DNA of 64,000 nt from Siphonodentalium dalli (taxonomy: Eukaryota; Mollusca; Scaphopoda; Gadilida; Siphonodentaliidae). Positions 57,101-57,641 of this stretch are shown in pieces (position 1 is the stretch's first letter; every line of letters starts with the position of its first letter). The notes beneath the pieces were generated by a model that made no database searches, had not been told where the DNA came from, and saw only the letters and a list, made by a program, of their open reading frames with translations. The stretch lies in assembly GCA_032622095.1 (NCBI GenBank), contig CP136066.1:10067784-10131783 (forward strand), written 5' to 3'. The translations under genes were made by a program, and so were the position numbers.

Positions 57101-57641
57101 GAGTTATTCACAAGGGTGTAGTGAAACTAACAATGCTGGCGTGAATAATACTGGCATTAAAAATAATGATGTGAACAATTTAGATGTTCATTTATCACAA
57201 CAATCCACCTTTCTTAACACGGAAACATTTGAGAGTTCTCAAAGTTTTGAGACGGGAGAAAACTCTAAAGTAGATGACTGTGCAAATCTATCCCAGAATT
57301 CCAAAGTTCCTCGTCATGTGGGAGAGAACTCTGAAACAGATGACCATCCAAATACTTCCCAGAATTCCACAGTTCCTTGTCGATGCATGCTCTGTGATAT
57401 GACTGTGATATTGGATGATTTTATACGTCGTCAGTCATCTGCTCGCATCTCACTGCATGTTAATATCACCCTGCCTTTCGATGACACTTTGCGCTTTGCA
57501 GACATTGCGATGTTAGTTCACCGGTCGAGCCTCCTCTTGAGATGTTGTAACTCATTCGCATGCCATGAAGATATTAAGCGGAGGTTGTCAATCATTGAGC
57601 TTGCTCGAGATAATCTTAGCTGTGACTACTTTAGCAGGTGA
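2348..57641 (+). CDS. THADA: THADA (Trm732-like), 3' part of gene, 22 exons, 5' end outside window
   Basis: THADA is a large helical-repeat (armadillo-like) protein carrying DUF2428. Its yeast homologue Trm732 and human THADA act with Trm7/FTSJ1 in 2'-O-methylation of tRNA position 32; fly THADA has been linked to SERCA and energy balance. Recognition rests on ordered matches to vertebrate THADA, including SWRSVKE, HRGAFELAYAGF, TRRSAGVPYYIQ, VHALNILRALY, TRIFGVKRAKDE and RKMAARAL. Joining 2348-2477, 3204-3377, 5363-5705, 7991-8136, 10196-10383, 13258-13367, 14881-15013, 18003-18116, 20266-20388, 22615-22712, 23712-23798, 25461-25592, 28187-28352, 29968-30071, 33157-33820, 35888-35974, 38392-38432, 41897-42020, 43281-43440, 47514-47627, 52367-52497 and 56730-57641 gives 4281 nt with no internal stop. 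All introns are GT-AG and all phases agree. The N-terminal part and promoter lie upstream of the window. The gene identity is secure; the exact ends of exons 2, 18 and 21 depend on choosing among duplicated splice sites. Confidence 0.93.
2738..3060. mobile_element. degenerate copy of the gaggtcc MITE
   Basis: It shares ggtgaatttagtgatgctag, caccctctggggacctcatt and the internal tatatcccaaaattggcaga segment with the complete copies at 12194 and 17550. The termini are eroded. Confidence 0.6.
3204..3377 (+). CDS. THADA: THADA exon 2 of window
   Basis: The acceptor is aaatatttcag|AATC; the first two bases complete a Glu codon from exon 1. The conserved core is LTDTFEDIKIDAVIVL (vertebrate STFEDVKILAFDLL). 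Six donor copies, 25 bp apart, follow at 3353, 3378, 3403, 3428, 3453 and 3478. Only exon ends in phase 1 (3377 and 3452) join exon 3 in frame, and the longer one passes a TGA at 3383, so 3377 is chosen. This puts VSDWLIYR, coded by the first repeat unit, inside the protein, and the spacing to exon 3 then fits vertebrate THADA. Confidence 0.8.
3338..3489. repeat. 25-bp donor ladder at exon 2 (6 copies)
   Basis: The unit is ctggcttatatatagag followed by gtgagtga. Each copy contains a good splice donor; the fourth has aag in place of agg. The first copy is exon sequence and the rest are intronic. Confidence 0.95.
3490..5362. other. intron with dispersed and inverted repeats
   Basis: An inverted repeat with loop lies at about 4185-4257 (atagtggtccttgag and its complement). 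Positions 4780-4985 are shared with 30190-30395. A 27-bp unit (actcagataataaattt) occurs three times at 5218-5286. No gene is seen. Confidence 0.55.
5363..5705 (+). CDS. THADA: THADA exon 3 of window
   Basis: The acceptor is ttattattcacag|CT and the donor GACTTCAG|gtaaga; the exon ends in phase 2. The start gives ATKLSTSTRPQDC, close to vertebrate LELSTSTKPYDC, which fixes both frame and boundary. Further along are NRTLALVAYLLLLL and SVAERNLLTAAANGPMYPT (vertebrate SQAENSLLQAAAAFPMYGR). Extension past 5705 meets an in-frame TAA at once, so the first of the many donor-like copies downstream is the true donor. Confidence 0.87.
5640..7308. repeat. 41-bp array derived from exon 3 end and donor
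   Basis: There are roughly 35 to 40 units of atggccccatgtatcccacg plus ctgcatgctataaggcatct. The founder is the end of exon 3 (GPMYPTLHAIRHLM). Longer units also carry the exon end and donor gacttcaggtaa, at 5763, 5823, 5890 and 7155. The last copy ends with the strong donor ggtaagt at 7307. Subvariants have gccagagatccc or a 15-bp loss. Confidence 0.95.
7370..7445 (-). repeat. fragment of the 26.0/39.4 kb dispersed repeat, inverted
   Basis: It is the reverse complement of the end of the repeat at 39740-39835 (ttttaccccgaagccaaaga and atttggatatgc). Confidence 0.6.
7604..7990. repeat. 52-bp acceptor ladder before exon 4 (7 copies plus the true site)
   Basis: The unit joins intron end and exon start: cccatctttttattttgtag then gaaccttaccgactcgctat. 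Acceptor copies precede 7627, 7679, 7731, 7783, 7835, 7887 and 7939; the functional one precedes 7991. Some copies have tag|t in place of tag|g. Confidence 0.95.
7991..8136 (+). CDS. THADA: THADA exon 4 of window
   Basis: The acceptor is tttattttgtag|GAACC, the last of a ladder of 52-bp copies; the donor is CAGT|gtgagt, phase 1. It encodes GHDIAEVVSPVVNNSSPEGH, aligned with vertebrate LSTVVSPVIQSSSPEGLIP. The upstream acceptor copies all run into an in-frame TAG within the repeat, so only the last copy can open this exon. Confidence 0.88.
8268..8706. mobile_element. gaggtcc MITE copy
   Basis: It begins caagtctgagtttagtgtac and ends near caaatgacagacatg with a degraded right end. It has the family's two subterminal palindromes and a middle segment with atatagagggactaaact. 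No clear target duplication remains. Confidence 0.75.
8707..9559. other. intronic DNA, nothing recognised
   Basis: AT-rich, without coding signal. A short perfect-looking palindrome around tgtacccataccatgtatgg lies at about 9191-9220. Confidence 0.4.
9560..9990. repeat. 41-43 bp tandem array (about 10 copies)
   Basis: The unit is ctataaattctaccccaagt plus ttaacatgaatttacgcttc, with some length variation. Confidence 0.9.
10020..10180 (+). pseudogene. duplicated exon 5 start (pseudo-exon)
   Basis: Positions 10061-10171 repeat the intron end, the exon 5 start and the segment coding for the VTLMPEYLVV region (cagtgacgttgatgccggag). The acceptor is lost (attcaaacg in place of tttacag) and the copy stops before the SWRSVKE codons. 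Confidence 0.8.
10196..10383 (+). CDS. THADA: THADA exon 5 of window (DUF2428 start)
   Basis: The acceptor is cccatttacag|GTTCC and the donor CAACAG|gtaatt, phase 0. It encodes MPEYLVVCSWRSVKEMSLLF, the hallmark DUF2428 motif (vertebrate VLVCCWRSMKEVALLLG). A decayed duplicate of the intron end and first part of the exon lies just upstream at 10020-10180. A MITE begins about 10 bp after the donor. Confidence 0.92.
10394..10796. mobile_element. gaggtcc MITE copy beside exon 5 donor
   Basis: The left end is ccttgaaatagtgtgtctgt and the right end tagacacaatatttcaaggc. It has the subterminal palindromes and the middle segment with tatcccctaatttgcagaag. It begins about 10 bp after the exon 5 GT. 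Confidence 0.75.
10797..11403. other. intronic DNA, nothing recognised
   Basis: No coding or repeat structure beyond a short tagcacccattt repeat at about 11018-11055. Confidence 0.4.
11404..12088. mobile_element. ggccaaaa-ended element, possibly Harbinger-like
   Basis: The ends are inverted: ggccaaaaaaaaaagttttg at left, and cccgagaaccaaaacact then a T run and ggcc at right. TTA flanks both sides (attaTTA|ggcc and ggcc|TTActc), as expected for PIF/Harbinger. A truncated copy in opposite orientation is at 45058-45566 and a shorter relative at 21732-22591. No transposase is seen. Confidence 0.6.
12194..12652. mobile_element. hAT-like gaggtcc MITE, near-complete (459 bp)
   Basis: The ends are CAAGTATGAGTTTAGTGTGC and the inverted form ending ATCAGGCTTG. 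The flanks TGTCCCCT (12186-12193) and TGTCCGCT (12653-12660) agree at 7 of 8 positions, supporting an 8-bp target duplication. Confidence 0.8.
12653..13257. other. intronic DNA with half-MITE
   Basis: Positions 13186-13222 are one arm of the gaggtcc palindrome. The rest is AT-rich and unrecognised. Confidence 0.5.
13258..13367 (+). CDS. THADA: THADA exon 6 of window
   Basis: The acceptor is atatttatag|GTTTTG and the donor CTGGAG|gtatgt; it starts in phase 0 and ends in phase 2. It encodes IGDLFSKQLLEAIHRGAFEL and AYAGFIKLCEML, very close to vertebrate IGDYFKQHLLQSRHRGAFEL. A half-copy of the MITE palindrome lies some 35 bp upstream of the acceptor. Confidence 0.95.
13368..14880. other. intron with dispersed repeat and palindrome
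   Basis: Between 13725 and 14425 there is a repeat with cttgaaaagtacttgaattt and ending gtgtgggaaccctg. It includes a short frame at 14126 (MPSGRCVFNPCWVKTYAW) that resembles the start of hAT/ZMYM-type transposase-derived proteins; this is tentative. An inverted repeat (gtttgaagataaatt and complement) lies at about 14716-14858. Confidence 0.45.
14881..15013 (+). CDS. THADA: THADA exon 7 of window
   Basis: The acceptor is tctgaatttcag|AAGTCC and the donor ATACAA|gtgagt, phase 0. It encodes LHKLPRLWLNKILSDIKTSD and KLCSTRRSAGVPYYIQ, one of the best conserved THADA blocks (vertebrate KLCATRRSAGIPFYIQ). Confidence 0.96.
15392..16290. repeat. 30-bp satellite, 30 nearly identical copies
   Basis: The unit is atactcgtggatgtatggtt plus acttgatttt. 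The period is exactly 30 bp throughout. The only variable site is the CpG in actcgtgg, which is actcatgg in four units (15451, 15601, 15661, 16111). A 30-bp period keeps several frames open on both strands, so the long open frames here are not genes. Confidence 0.98.
16291..16881. other. intronic DNA, nothing recognised
   Basis: No coding or clear repeat structure. Confidence 0.4.
16882..17294 (-). mobile_element. non-autonomous Helitron (413 bp)
   Basis: On the minus strand the 5' end is TCATATATTTTGGAACTTCT and the 3' end has CCCGGACGAAGTGAGG followed by a short spacer and CTAG. The flanking bases are A and T, as Helitrons require. It contains two internal direct copies of ccagaaacatgcctatat. 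Confidence 0.75.
17550..17995. mobile_element. hAT-like gaggtcc MITE at the exon 8 acceptor (446 bp)
   Basis: The 30-bp terminal inverted repeats match at 27 positions (CATGCCTGAGTTTAGTGTGC at left). Perfect 8-bp direct repeats TCTCCAGG flank it at 17542-17549 and 17996-18003. The right one contains the acceptor AG and first base of THADA exon 8. Confidence 0.9.
18003..18116 (+). CDS. THADA: THADA exon 8 of window
   Basis: The acceptor is gtttgtctccag|GCC and the donor GCAAAG|gtatgt, phase 0 at both ends. It encodes AIITMEP and KQTIKDLLSLSLEQ (vertebrate LKITMKELISLAG). A 446-bp MITE ends 7 bp before the exon and its 8-bp target duplication overlaps the acceptor AG. A detached copy of the 3' end of this exon lies at 18712-18760. 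Confidence 0.9.
18117..18522. repeat. dispersed repeat shared in inverted orientation with 58020-58245
   Basis: Positions 18250-18490 (aaatagtttattat, cgctaggcagcatgagagcg) are the reverse complement of 58020-58245. Positions 18160-18250 hold two copies of gagtagtgagg-gagtcctaaacca. Confidence 0.65.
18523..18673. mobile_element. minimal foldback MITE (151 bp)
   Basis: One palindrome with ends CAAGCCTTGAAATAGGGTGT and the inverted form, 27 of 28 matching. It appears to be an internal-deletion derivative of the gaggtcc family. Confidence 0.8.
18712..18760 (+). pseudogene. detached copy of exon 8 3' end
   Basis: It repeats cagtctggaacaagctcatc through gatgcaaa of exon 8. The donor has changed from AAAG|gtatgt to aaaagtgtgt. 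It has no acceptor and sits about 600 bp beyond the true exon. Confidence 0.85.
18935..19345. mobile_element. gaggtcc MITE copy
   Basis: Both palindromic arms are present, with the middle segment tatcccctaatttgcagaag; the left end is eroded and the right end is ccaggcttg. Confidence 0.7.
19368..19582. mobile_element. 215-bp palindrome (foldback element)
   Basis: Arms of about 105 bp pair almost perfectly, from cagtaatgcccttaataatg to its complement, with a hinge at gagagctatccg. A second, truncated copy is at 27113-27258. Confidence 0.85.
19919..20233. repeat. 53-bp tandem array (6 copies) before exon 9
   Basis: The unit is aaggctgttttcgtagtcga plus aggtcttcatatctaactca and agggtattttt. It ends about 30 bp before the exon 9 acceptor, so it supplies much of the intron's 3' region. 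Confidence 0.92.
20266..20388 (+). CDS. THADA: THADA exon 9 of window
   Basis: The acceptor is cttttatcaatag|GTTCAT and the donor TGGGCG|gtaagt, phase 0. It encodes VHALNILRALYKESRLGEDV and SDGVRVAVLGF (vertebrate VHALNILRALFRDTRLGENI). A 53-bp tandem array ends about 30 bp upstream. Confidence 0.96.
20471..20605. mobile_element. inverted-repeat element
   Basis: Arms run from ggttgtttccatattggccg to cggtcaatgtggaaacaaca around a hinge at ggcctgaggccttagaccga. Confidence 0.65.
20900..21123. mobile_element. gaggtcc MITE, right part only
   Basis: It has the middle segment (tagtttctctgtatccccaa), the right palindrome and the right terminus ending tcaggcttg. Confidence 0.7.
21235..21426. mobile_element. 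TTAA-bounded foldback element (192 bp)
   Basis: The ends TTAACCCTTTGGAGAG and CTCGCCAAAGGGTTAA pair at 15 of 16 positions. It contains two copies of acgacatatatgtcgt. TTAA at each end suggests a TTAA-targeting superfamily (piggyBac or Kolobok type). Confidence 0.7.
21732..22591. mobile_element. ggccaaaa-ended element, diverged copy
   Basis: The left end is ggccaaaaaaaaggttctga; the right end has aattgcctgagaatcaaata and ttttggcc. The interior differs from the 11404 copy and has no recognisable protein. Confidence 0.5.
22615..22712 (+). CDS. THADA: THADA exon 10 of window
   Basis: The acceptor is tttttgatag|ATAAGG and the donor AATTG|gtaagt, phase 2. It encodes IRNSATLLLSALMTRIFGVK then RAKDES, nearly identical in pattern to vertebrate VRNSSTLLFSALITRIFGVK. 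The lysine-rich end has a run of eight A bases. Confidence 0.95.
22742..23149. mobile_element. gaggtcc MITE copy
   Basis: Two palindromic arms and the middle segment are present. The right end passes straight into the 33-bp array that follows. Confidence 0.7.
23145..23336. repeat. 33-bp tandem array (6 copies)
   Basis: The unit is cagtggtgtgtgcccaggga plus aggcaactcataa. It starts at the right MITE end (aaatgacag|tggtg). Confidence 0.95.
23712..23798 (+). CDS. THADA: THADA exon 11 of window
   Basis: The acceptor is ttattttcag|TCATAC and the donor GTGAG|gttagt, phase 2. It encodes HTGRAFFHRFPSLYQFLLDD, matching vertebrate MTGREFFSRFPTLYPFLLKQ. Confidence 0.94.
23799..25460. other. intron, one inverted repeat
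   Basis: An inverted repeat at about 24558-24695 has arms from gacagaacacaatgcg to its complement and an inner hairpin around gttgcggatggcgcaa. Open frames at 24846-25250 show no similarity I recognise and lie in gaatcgaatcgaacgg-type simple repeats. Confidence 0.4.
25461..25592 (+). CDS. THADA: THADA exon 12 of window
   Basis: The acceptor is ttcttgcag|TAAACC and the donor ATAAG|gtaagc, phase 2. It encodes HPSLYPVLMILGRLFPSSME and SPFISLIIR (vertebrate HPSMFLLLLVLERLYASPMD). A second copy of most of this exon with its donor follows at 25605-25735 but has no acceptor. Reading past the first donor gives an immediate TAA. Confidence 0.93.
25605..25735 (+). pseudogene. tandem copy of exon 12 3' part with donor
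   Basis: It repeats exon 12 from acacccgagtct to ttatcag|gtaagctggtt with few changes. It has no acceptor, so normal splicing should leave it in the intron. A short third fragment (catctggcatggaagggata) follows. Confidence 0.9.
25970..26410. repeat. dispersed repeat shared with 39380-39840
   Basis: A direct copy of about 440 bp; shared segments include gttatttatcaacattttgt and gagctttgatgggtgggttc. Confidence 0.8.
26484..26738. mobile_element. TTAA-bounded foldback element (255 bp)
   Basis: The ends are TTAACCCTTCCATAACTGGA and the inverted CATGAAAGGGTTAA. Inside is the recurrent hairpin ccaatgcattctcttgtata. Confidence 0.7.
27113..27258. mobile_element. truncated copy of the 215-bp palindrome
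   Basis: The left arm and hinge match 19368-19500; the right arm stops after atttcagtctaaatca, where retrotransposon sequence begins. Confidence 0.75.
27268..28080 (+). mobile_element. 5'-truncated non-LTR retrotransposon, 3' end
   Basis: It encodes the C-terminal part of a reverse-transcriptase ORF2. The frame is split: one part ends at a TGA at 27480 (NILQCRLCNN) and continues in another frame from 27430-27738 with CGNQC-like SSGNQCEDARHFFFECPFY and TDARNRMWTRL, the Cys-His C-terminal motif of jockey/I-type elements. About 340 nt of 3' UTR follow, then a (caaa)n tail at 28067-28080. Candidate target duplications ACTCATTT occur at 27260-27267 and 28079-28086. It is dead: no RT domain, and frameshifted. 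Confidence 0.82.
28187..28352 (+). CDS. THADA: THADA exon 13 of window
   Basis: The acceptor is ggtgtcttccag|ATGTG and the donor TTACAG|gtataa, phase 0. It encodes CADSPVLKTRKMAARALRPL and THGILLQ (vertebrate CGHSPVYHSREMAARALVPF and IHGTLLQ). A truncated retrotransposon lies just upstream. Confidence 0.95.
28440..28830. repeat. dispersed repeat shared with 46898-47275
   Basis: A direct pair of about 380 bp, including attcctccagttggcatagc and aatgcagtgact. Each copy is diverged by scattered substitutions. Confidence 0.8.
29285..29405. mobile_element. inverted-repeat element
   Basis: Arms gaatttacaaaactcgtcca and tggacttgttttgtaaatta pair around a ctggaccagctgtctgg hinge. Confidence 0.6.
29428..29891. 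mobile_element. TTAA-bounded foldback element (464 bp)
   Basis: The termini TTAACCCTTTACCCAACA and TGTTGGGTAAAGGGTTAA are perfect inverses. Inside are two copies of the hairpin with ccaatgcattctcttatata, in opposite order. Confidence 0.85.
29968..30071 (+). CDS. THADA: THADA exon 14 of window
   Basis: The acceptor is cttctcctcag|ATACTG and the donor TTCATCAG|gtattt, phase 2. It encodes ILELLESLLESQLHQTGDNV and VAQKWMQKQRF, aligned with vertebrate TKAKLWLAKRQNP. A TTAA-bounded foldback element ends about 75 bp upstream. Confidence 0.9.
30180..30475. repeat. dispersed repeat shared with 4780-4985, plus palindrome
   Basis: It shares ttgtgataaggaaatcaat and tgattatgtgat with the earlier copy. 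Positions 30398-30466 form an inverted repeat (actaaattcgattcaagc and complement). Confidence 0.65.
30476..30850. mobile_element. intact hAT-like MITE (375 bp)
   Basis: Perfect 17-bp terminal inverted repeats CAGGGACCAGCCTAGGG are flanked by a perfect 8-bp duplication CTCTATGT (30468-30475 and 30851-30858). The interior repeats cttctccct motifs and codes for nothing. Confidence 0.92.
30993..31311. repeat. 34-bp tandem array (about 9 copies)
   Basis: The unit is aaactcatggaccgcttccc plus atctctatttccga. It is followed by a dispersed repeat also present near 37.7 kb. Confidence 0.95.
31560..32270. repeat. dispersed repeat related to 37710-38170
   Basis: Shared segments include acctttctac, aaaatacaaataatatt-type text and tgaatgagccatgtccattt. 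The relationship is visible but diverged. Confidence 0.5.
32626..32806 (+). repeat. two decayed copies of the exon 15 acceptor
   Basis: Copies with cttcagtgagaatcaatgcc (about 32646) and atatttcagtgagaatcaat (about 32738), each followed by ctactacc-gttataggttag. They match the true junction at 33157 (atatttcag|TGAGAATCAATG). The unit is about 93 bp. Confidence 0.9.
32807..33132 (+). mobile_element. Helitron-like insertion within the exon 15 acceptor repeat
   Basis: It begins TCTATCTATATAAAATCCAA, a typical Helitron 5' start after an A, and ends before TAAAACATGAACATG, which resumes the host repeat. No clear CTRR end or hairpin is seen, so the class is uncertain; the interruption of the host repeat is clear. 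Confidence 0.5.
33157..33820 (+). CDS. THADA: THADA exon 15 of window (664 nt)
   Basis: The acceptor is ttatatttcag|TGAG and the donor GCTAAG|gttagt; 1 + 663 nt, so it ends in phase 0. It encodes ENQCPLIQLTALEISVQLAI through FRDEAHEECVAK. The part LELILDSLIDSPSYEAVLVT matches vertebrate FSQLLESAFPEVRSLTLEAL; the rest is diverged. An in-frame 57-bp duplication at 33560-33673 repeats a Ser/Glu-rich segment ending SQEE, probably a disordered loop. Two decayed copies of the acceptor lie upstream. Confidence 0.9.
33890..34335. repeat. dispersed repeat starting tatactccccgcaacgaagt
   Basis: A hairpin (atactccccgcaacgaagtt and ggggggtatac) is followed by two internal units of about 190 bp with accatgggaacctgtgcacc. 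A double ttaggg at about 34338-34349 follows; too short to be telomeric. Confidence 0.65.
34340..35416. other. intronic DNA, nothing recognised
   Basis: AT-rich, no coding signal. The agtggtcct palindrome seen at 4185 recurs at 35205-35245. Confidence 0.4.
35417..35829. mobile_element. long foldback element with repeated right end
   Basis: Arms of about 165 bp run from ggtactgtacactaaatctg to its inverse at 35764, hinging near aatggctggagtcat. The right end (ggtcggatttagtgtacagt plus acccctttaat) is then repeated twice in tandem. Confidence 0.85.
35888..35974 (+). CDS. THADA: THADA exon 16 of window
   Basis: The acceptor is tacatttgacag|ATATTT and the donor ACTGAT|gtaagt; it is exactly 29 codons. 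It encodes IFDILSHHCLSRIPRTTWKV, aligned with vertebrate CKILKILHCMDPGEWLPQTE. Similarity is modest, but order and phase fit. Confidence 0.82.
36036..36288. mobile_element. TTAA-bounded foldback element (253 bp)
   Basis: The ends TTAACCCTTTGAGTGCCAGG and the inverted CCTGGCACTCAAAGGATTAA contain the ccaatgcattctcttatgta hairpin and a run of about 28 T. Confidence 0.8.
36704..36903. mobile_element. gaggtcc MITE, right part
   Basis: It has the middle segment and right palindrome, ending acactaaattcaggcttg. Confidence 0.65.
36904..37590. other. intronic DNA, nothing recognised
   Basis: No coding or repeat structure identified. Confidence 0.4.
37595..37695. mobile_element. single-palindrome gaggtcc fragment
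   Basis: It runs from ttgcagaatgaggaacccag to ctggttacctcattctg. The rest of the element is missing. Confidence 0.6.
38392..38432 (+). CDS. THADA: THADA exon 17 of window (41-nt small exon)
   Basis: The acceptor is ccttccttctacag|ATTTTC and the donor CGAGG|gtaagt. It reads IFKMCLSKLSMVR and ends in phase 2, which exactly suits exon 18 (first base C, completing GGC). Similarity to THADA is weak over so short a piece, so support comes from strong splice sites, phase and position. Confidence 0.7.
38980..39128. mobile_element. near-perfect palindrome
   Basis: Arms of about 65 bp (tacaatgttgtgtacagtat through gtggtgaaaagtcat) are inverted around gggctcaacat. The arm start resembles text at 2697-2740. 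Confidence 0.8.
39380..39840. repeat. dispersed repeat shared with 25970-26410
   Basis: The second direct copy, with gagctttgatgggtgggttc and ttttaccccgaagccaaaga. Confidence 0.8.
40060..40619. repeat. 24-bp tandem array (about 23 copies)
   Basis: The unit is gggtgtttcatccattcagt plus tata. It is interrupted after 40619 by an element and resumes at 41321. Confidence 0.95.
40620..41320. mobile_element. element beginning tagggttgaaatgattaatc
   Basis: About 700 bp inserted in the 24-bp array. The start is of a type seen at hAT ends, but no matching inverted terminus or target duplication was found. A 294-bp truncated copy lies at 41550-41843. An open frame at 40844-41065 gives no recognisable match. 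Confidence 0.55.
41321..41549. repeat. 24-bp tandem array, second block (about 9 copies)
   Basis: The same unit as 40060-40619, also ending directly at a copy of the tagggttgaaa element. Confidence 0.95.
41550..41843. mobile_element. truncated second copy of the 40620 element
   Basis: It matches 40620-40915 with few changes, then stops at cactcgtcgtt. Confidence 0.75.
41897..42020 (+). CDS. THADA: THADA exon 18 of window, with 51-bp repeat of its 3' end
   Basis: The acceptor is atatttccag|CGATAC. It encodes DTAKSNLILFMRHLMSSVYK then ETCE (vertebrate VALRLASKVISHHMQTC). The 3' end and donor are repeated four times at 51-bp spacing. The first donor position reads GAG|gagagg instead of GAG|gtgagg and cannot work. 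The next three, at 42021, 42072 and 42123, are intact and all in phase 0. Using 42021 predicts a 17-residue duplication that includes a second SVYKETCE. The frame is open across all four copies, so longer forms are possible. Confidence 0.8.
41940..42140. repeat. 51-bp exon 18 donor ladder (4 copies)
   Basis: The unit is catccgtttataaggaaacc plus tgtgaggtgagggcgatgaa and catatcaaatg. Each copy contains exon end, donor and intron start. Copy 1 has ga in place of the donor gt; copy 4 has taag in place of tgag. Confidence 0.95.
42141..43067. other. intronic DNA, minor repeats
   Basis: Positions 42545-42600 resemble 15200-15250 (tcccacagtttggaatgtag). No gene is recognised. Confidence 0.4.
43068..43203. 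repeat. 77-bp tandem duplication with internal hairpin
   Basis: Two copies of ctctaatgtaggactgtgat followed by acgagcat-ccctgctcatat, with tgatac/gtatca inverses. Confidence 0.8.
43281..43440 (+). CDS. THADA: THADA exon 19 of window
   Basis: The acceptor is attatttttttcag|ATAATT and the donor TATGG|gttagt, phase 1. It encodes NDSLLAEVVVLLETYSRTEQ and IVDNIKVLLVDAANCM, aligned with vertebrate RELIAAELKQWVQLVILSCE. A minus-strand Helitron begins 72 bp after the donor. Confidence 0.88.
43513..43773 (-). mobile_element. non-autonomous Helitron (261 bp)
   Basis: On the minus strand it starts TCTACTATATATTTTGGGAT and ends with a CCCGGACGAAGTCGGG hairpin, an 8-nt spacer and CTAG. It is flanked by A at 5' and T at 3'. 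Confidence 0.8.
44094..44850. repeat. 127-bp tandem array (6 copies) with internal inverted repeat
   Basis: Each unit carries tatggagcctcactctgacc and its partial inverse tgcctggggctccata, then tcatcaatgagtatttatta. A related hairpin is repeated at 48230-48655. Confidence 0.92.
45058..45566. mobile_element. truncated ggccaaaa-ended element inside the satellite
   Basis: The inverse-orientation copy of 11404-12088. It begins ggccaaaaaaaaaaagggtt and stops near aataaaaagcctaat, lacking the far terminus. Confidence 0.7.
46009..46569 (+). mobile_element. non-autonomous Helitron (561 bp) in satellite
   Basis: It starts TCTCATATATATTTTGAAGA and ends CCGGACAACGTCCGG (hairpin), eight nt, then CTAG. 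Removing it joins catata to ttttatatatatatg, exactly the satellite unit, so the insertion was between A and T. The interior is GC-rich, with three units of about 117 bp containing tcgcgcatgcgcagacga. The open frames here are not genes. Confidence 0.92.
46898..47275. repeat. dispersed repeat shared with 28440-28830
   Basis: The second direct copy, with tcctccagttggcatagcac. Confidence 0.8.
47514..47627 (+). CDS. THADA: THADA exon 20 of window
   Basis: The acceptor is cttatatttctag|GTGCC and the donor ACAGTG|gtaaga, phase 1 at both ends. It encodes FAFWRILFDLLQEEDLVVRE then TVAMVLPRL (vertebrate LALWKCVLTLLQSEEQAVRD). Confidence 0.92.
47683..48208. mobile_element. hAT-like element, CAGGGT-ended (526 bp)
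   Basis: The left end is CAGGGTACGTGCTGCC and the right end GGTCCAGCGCGGACCCTG. The flanks CTAGGACC and CTGGGATC agree at 6 of 8 positions. It has tttggcaaaaaatatt repeats like those of the 1906 MITE. Confidence 0.6.
48231..48655. repeat. 108-bp tandem array (4 copies)
   Basis: Each unit has ttaacccttctatgactgga, a hairpin between ggagcttcctgtagggagcc and ggggctcc, and ends ataaggatag. Confidence 0.92.
48671..48691. repeat. uninterrupted run of 21 G
   Basis: A homopolymer of 21 guanines, read directly. It is the only long G run in the window, and its length may be a sequencing estimate. Confidence 0.85.
48692..49675. other. intronic DNA with a foldback hairpin
   Basis: Positions 49415-49490 are a copy of the catatataagagaatgcatt hairpin found in TTAA elements. 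No gene is seen. Confidence 0.45.
49680..51565. repeat. 29-bp satellite (about 64 copies) derived from MITE end
   Basis: The unit is ttctgtttatagaactcatg plus gggacctca. The ggggacctcattctg core equals the inner end of the gaggtcc MITE palindrome. The array passes directly into a MITE right part at 51566, which points to its source. Variants mix gaactc, atctc and acctc. Confidence 0.93.
51566..52070. mobile_element. gaggtcc MITE right part and a further palindrome copy
   Basis: Positions 51566-51893 hold the middle segment and right palindrome, ending gcaggcttg. Positions 51945-52065 are a second palindrome preceded by the same agcagttgaggcctaatcag. Confidence 0.75.
52118..52390. repeat. 72-bp acceptor ladder at exon 21 (4 copies)
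   Basis: The unit is ttgatatcgatctattgatt then ttcacaggaagcatgcagcc, taccaggctatgaaggacat and attacagactt. The spacing is 72, 71 and 72 bp. Confidence 0.96.
52367..52497 (+). CDS. THADA: THADA exon 21 of window (alternative start at 52295)
   Basis: The acceptor is ttgattttcacag|GAAGC and the donor ACTCAG|gtaatg, phase 0. It encodes QPYQAMKDILQ and KHPGVLVATLLQWIVGNDDV (vertebrate LCDLLQQWDQLAPGLPILLG). Four copies of the acceptor with exon start lie at 52152, 52224, 52295 and 52367. The last two are 72 bp apart and in frame, so starting at 52295 would add 24 residues. The first two are out of register after a 1-nt loss and reach a stop. Confidence 0.87.
52778..53600. repeat. 45-bp satellite (18 copies)
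   Basis: The unit is aaccaggtgaggcacatcct plus gaattccactattatagtgg and tatat. Many copies contain CAG|GTGAGG, a perfect donor consensus, though no exon reads into it. The 45-bp period keeps frames open on both strands. Confidence 0.96.
53619..54654. mobile_element. 1.04-kb element with CAGGGTTTCCGCTA ends
   Basis: The left CAGGGTTTCCGCTAC and right CTAGCGGAAACCCTG are inverted. GGATA flanks both sides (53614-53618 and 54655-54659). No transposase is visible. A relative of the end appears at about 57705 (cccagtgtttccgct). Confidence 0.65.
54775..56565. repeat. 80-bp/48-bp composite satellite
   Basis: The 80-bp unit (gttatcgtagtacattggat, then gagtagttgaatgctatcgt and aggccagtagacgagtggtc) alternates irregularly with a 48-bp unit (gttatcgtcttccactggac ...). 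The two halves of the 80-bp unit are themselves related. Confidence 0.93.
56730..57641 (+). CDS. THADA: THADA terminal exon 22
   Basis: The acceptor is ttttctgttgcag|GAAAGA, phase 0, and the exon reads to a TGA at 57639-57641. The start (ERGERLFDKGEMNTYREENV) matches vertebrate EEDYLFEKAEVNFWAETLIF, and the end (RSSLLLRCCNSFACHEDIKR) aligns with the C-terminal helices. Between them is an Asn/Ser-rich insert absent from vertebrates, with a 66-bp in-frame duplication (57254-57385). A GT at 57638 (AGCAG|gtgaat) could act as a donor, so a further small exon is not excluded. A possible AATAAA lies at 57766. Confidence 0.88.
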   Translation, partial: ERGERLFDKGEMNTYREENVFVTMVSEALLAFINERKEMLRVKSVQGDKIGSNNRLTREHSARNRGDINLQSHLDLIFPSFCVTHAQPVTDSDGAHGIKCLAENHHTLSHMTTVESDVENSGRMSYSQGCSETNNAGVNNTGIKNNDVNNLDVHLSQQSTFLNTETFESSQSFETGENSKVDDCANLSQNSKVPRHVGENSETDDHPNTSQNSTVPCRCMLCDMTVILDDFIRRQSSARISLHVNITLPFDDTLRFADIAMLVHRSSLLLRCCNSFACHEDIKRRLSIIELARDNLSCDYFSR

